A stretch of 6,085 bases of DNA from Chloroflexota bacterium (lineage in GTDB: Bacteria > Chloroflexota > Limnocylindria > Limnocylindrales > CSP1-4), in assembly GCA_021814735.1 (NCBI GenBank), contig JAKAHX010000113.1:1-6085 (forward strand), read 5' to 3'. Shown here one piece after another: positions 4,646 through 6,085 of this stretch. The position numbers were made by a program, and so were the translations under genes. The notes beneath the pieces are model-generated. The model ran no database searches. It was not told the DNA's origin and saw only the letters and a list, made by a program, of their open reading frames with translations. Numbering within the stretch: position 1 is the first letter of the stretch; every line of letters starts with the position of its first letter.

Positions 4646-5868
4646 CACGCCGCGTCCAGCGCCTGCAGCACGTCCGCCACCAGGTCGTCCGCGTGTTCGA
4701 TGCCCACCGAGAGGCGCACCAGGTCGGCCGGCACCTCGAGCGCCGAACCCGCCGACGCGGCATGCGTCATGGCGGCGGGCACTTCCACCAGCGACTCGAC
4801 GCCGCCGAGGGACTCGGCGAGGGCGAAGATGCGCGTGCGCTCGGCGAAGCGGCGAGCGCGCTCCGCCGCCGTGCGGCCGCCGCCCGGTGCCGGCGCGAAA
4901 CTGACCATCCCGCCGGCGTACCGCATCTGGCGGGCGGCGAGGGCTGCCTGTGGGTGCGCGTGGGGTCCCGAGGCGAGACCGGGATAGTGGACCCGGGCGA
5001 CGTCCGGGCGGCCGGCAAGCGCGGCCGCCACGCGGGCGGCATTCGCGGCGTGGCGCTCCACGCGGAGCGGAAGTGTGCGCAGGCCGCGCAGGACGAGGAA
5101 GCAGTCGAATGGCCCGGGGACCGCGCCGGCGGCGTTCTGGAGGAAGGCGAGCCGCTCCGCGAGGTCGTCCCGGGACGTCGCCACCACCCCGCTCACCACG
5201 TCCGAGTGCCCGGCCAGGTACTTCGTGGCGCTGTGCACCACGACGTCGGCGCCGAGTTCGATGGGCCGCTGGGCCAGCGGCGTGGCGAACGTGTTGTCGA
5301 CCACGAGGATCGGCCGTTCCCCGTCCGGGCCGGCGCAGCGCGCCAGCCCGCGAGCCACCGCCTGCAGGTCGATCAGCTTGAGCAGCGGGTTCGACGGGGT
5401 CTCGACCCAGGCCATCCGCGTGCGCGTCGTGCAGGCCGCCGCGAGCGCGCCCTCCGGGTCGGCGGAGAGATCCACGTAGCGGGCGACCACCCCCATCGGC
5501 CGGAGGACGCGCTCGAAGTAGCGGAACGTGCCACCGTAGACGTCGTCCGAGACGACGAGTTCCTCGCCGGGCAGGAGCAGCTGGGCCACCGTGGCGGTCG
5601 CCGCCGAGCCGCTCGCGAAGGCGAGCCCGTGTGCGGCGCCCTCGAGCTCTGCCACCGCCCGCTCGAGGCGGGAGCGCGTCGGGTTGCCCGTGCGCGCGTA
5701 CTCCCAGCCGCCGCGCGGCCGGCCCACGCCATCCTGCGCGAAGGTGCTCGTCTGGTAGATGGGGGGCGCCACCGCGCCGGTCTCGCGGTCCGGCTCCAGG
5801 CCGGCGTGGACCGCCAGTGTCTCCGGCTGCCACGGCTGCCGCGCGGCGGGCCCGTCCTGGTCGTGCAT
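4645..5868 (-). CDS. Cystathionine gamma-lyase / gamma-synthase family PLP enzyme
   Basis: This 407-residue fold-type I PLP enzyme belongs to the Cys/Met metabolism family. Visible landmarks are YARTGNPT (Y57, R59, contacting the PLP phosphate of the neighbouring subunit), ASGSAA at 85-90, D191 in VVDNTF pairing with the pyridine nitrogen, and Schiff-base K216 in SATKYLAGHSD. SLGGVESLVEVPAAMTHA follows near 353-370, and RLSVGIE at 384-390 carries the carboxylate-binding arginine. The family includes gamma-lyase (cystathionine to cysteine), gamma-synthase (MetB) and beta-lyase (MetC). With cystathionine beta-synthase encoded next door, gamma-lyase is the likeliest role, and VEVPAAMTHA resembles gamma-lyases more than E. 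coli MetB as I recall them. Sequence alone does not settle this, so no symbol is given. ATG 5868 is chosen for GAGGAG at 5872-5877 and the usual N-terminal length; GTG 5925 would start upstream of the likely promoter. It is translationally coupled to the HAD gene. Confidence 0.93.
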   Translation of the reverse strand: MHDQDGPAARQPWQPETLAVHAGLEPDRETGAVAPPIYQTSTFAQDGVGRPRGGWEYARTGNPTRSRLERAVAELEGAAHGLAFASGSAATATVAQLLLPGEELVVSDDVYGGTFRYFERVLRPMGVVARYVDLSADPEGALAAACTTRTRMAWVETPSNPLLKLIDLQAVARGLARCAGPDGERPILVVDNTFATPLAQRPIELGADVVVHSATKYLAGHSDVVSGVVATSRDDLAERLAFLQNAAGAVPGPFDCFLVLRGLRTLPLRVERHAANAARVAAALAGRPDVARVHYPGLASGPHAHPQAALAARQMRYAGGMVSFAPAPGGGRTAAERARRFAERTRIFALAESLGGVESLVEVPAAMTHAASAGSALEVPADLVRLSVGIEHADDLVADVLQALDAA

Positions 5869-5871
5869 CTG

Positions 5872-5877
5872 CTCCTC
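5872..5877 (-). promoter_or_regulatory. Shine-Dalgarno GAGGAG fixing the gamma-lyase start
   Basis: GAGGAG on the minus strand is three bases before ATG 5868. The spacing is short, but it is the clearest ribosome-binding motif in the window and favours 5868 over GTG 5925, which has no such motif. It also implies a leadered mRNA, unlike the two leaderless-type starts near 1000. Confidence 0.5.
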
Positions 5878-5905
5878 GTCGATGGGGCCGTTGTCCGATA
5901 CGCCG

Positions 5906-5911
5906 AGTATG
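5906..5911 (-). promoter_or_regulatory. Possible -10 box (CATACT) for the gamma-lyase/HAD unit
   Basis: CATACT on the minus strand resembles the TATACT box at 989-994. A start near 5899 would give a leader of about 31 bases containing the GAGGAG motif. No -35 hexamer is evident; the expected place overlaps the edge of a GC palindrome (5929-5942). The match is weak. Confidence 0.3.
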
Positions 5912-5928
5912 GCCGAACGGTCCACGCC

Positions 5929-5942
5929 GCGGCGATCGCCGC
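5929..5942. repeat. 14-base perfect palindrome upstream of the gamma-lyase gene
   Basis: GCGGCGATCGCCGC reads the same on both strands and ends about 17 bases upstream of the possible CATACT box. The position suits an operator or a short hairpin, but GC-rich palindromes with a CGATCG core recur in this window, so the evidence is thin. Confidence 0.25.
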
Positions 5943-5969
5943 CGCCGACCGTCGCTCAGCCGTCGCCCT

Positions 5970-5990
5970 GCGCCGGTCCCCGGCTGGCGC
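5970..5990 (-). terminator. Hairpin directly after the amidohydrolase stop
   Basis: Directly past the stop codon (5993-5991), GCGCC and GGCGC arms (5986-5990 and 5970-5974) flank an alternative compact hairpin, GCCGG-loop-CCGGC at 5972-5984. No T-tract follows. It would separate the upstream gene from the gamma-lyase unit and fits the pattern at the other gene ends in the window. Confidence 0.35.
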
Positions 5991-6085
5991 TCAGCCCAGC
6001 GCGTCCGCCCCGAAGACCGGCACCCCGCCCACCAGGGTGGCCACGACCTCGACGCCGTCATCGCCCGAGGCCCACCGCTCGGCGG
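5991..6085 (-). CDS. C-terminal end of a probable amidohydrolase, 5' part outside the window
   Basis: The last 30 codons of a gene entering from the right edge, ending in TGA at 5993-5991. The peptide includes DGVEVVATLVGGVPVFGADALG. A charged turn, a strand of the form VxATxVGGxxVxG and a short tail is the usual ending of metal-dependent amidohydrolases (the cytosine-deaminase, imidazolonepropionase and YtcJ type), where this strand completes the small beta-sandwich domain. The metal ligands would be in the missing part, so substrate and even activity are unknown. The gap to the gamma-lyase start is 122 bases with a hairpin and possible promoter, so it is probably a separate transcription unit. 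The assignment rests on the C-terminal motif alone. Confidence 0.6.
   Translation of the reverse strand, partial: AERWASGDDGVEVVATLVGGVPVFGADALG

Noticed and set aside
5869..5925. GTG 5925 as the gamma-lyase start
   Set aside because: It lies upstream of the possible CATACT box, has no Shine-Dalgarno motif, and adds 19 residues not expected in the family.
5869..5990. SAM, SAH or cobalamin riboswitch before the gamma-lyase gene
   Set aside because: The gap is 122 bases, part of which is a hairpin and possible promoter; the predicted leader is only about 31 bases and no known aptamer core is recognisable.
4646..6061. Upstream extension of the HAD frame through the gamma-lyase gene
   Set aside because: It overlaps a clear PLP enzyme in another frame and gives Arg/Gly/Pro-rich sequence without domains; only the part from 4645 or 4516 down to 3818 is HAD-like.

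Overview
This is a very GC-rich window (about 70% G+C or more by eye) of ordinary bacterial chromosome with short intergenic gaps. It holds seven protein-coding genes, two of them cut by the window edges. No stretch over 300 bases lacks a gene. I see no tRNA, rRNA, CRISPR array, insertion sequence, phage gene or recognisable riboswitch. The base composition, a menaquinone-type UbiE/MenG, a cystathionine beta-synthase of actinobacterial style and TATNCT boxes placed for leaderless transcription suggest a high-GC Chloroflexota or Actinomycetota-like bacterium. I lean to a Limnocylindria-like Chloroflexota, but this is inference and no marker in the window settles it.

Layout. Positions 2-559 (+) hold the 3' part of ubiE/menG. 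It converges on a small one-helix membrane protein at 614-979 (-), and the 54-base gap carries two GC-rich hairpins. A 76-base divergent intergenic region (980-1055) follows, with a TATACT box facing left, a TATGCT box facing right, and two copies of an 11-base CCATGG-centred repeat between them. To the right runs a tight three-gene unit: lgt (1056-1973), cystathionine beta-synthase with a CBS-domain pair (1976-3394), and a four-helix membrane protein (3398-3757). This unit converges, across a 60-base gap with a perfect 16-base palindrome, on a minus-strand unit. Read right to left, that strand has the last 30 codons of an amidohydrolase-like gene (5991-6085), a cystathionine gamma-lyase/synthase (4645-5868), and a HAD-type phosphatase (3818-4645) whose start codon overlaps the previous stop by one base.

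How the genes fit together. Cystathionine beta-synthase makes cystathionine from homocysteine and serine, and a cystathionine gamma-lyase would split it to cysteine. The two PLP enzymes therefore encode a plausible reverse transsulfuration route, placed in convergent transcription units. Lgt (lipoprotein lipidation) and UbiE/MenG (quinone methylation) are unrelated housekeeping functions. The two small membrane proteins and the amidohydrolase tail cannot be assigned a function.

I find no novel multi-gene system. The points most worth checking are the symmetric repeat-bearing divergent promoter region, a 21-base tandem repeat with two CACGTG cores at the start of the HAD gene, hairpins without T-tracts next to the stop codons, and a cysteine pair in the outer loop of Lgt.
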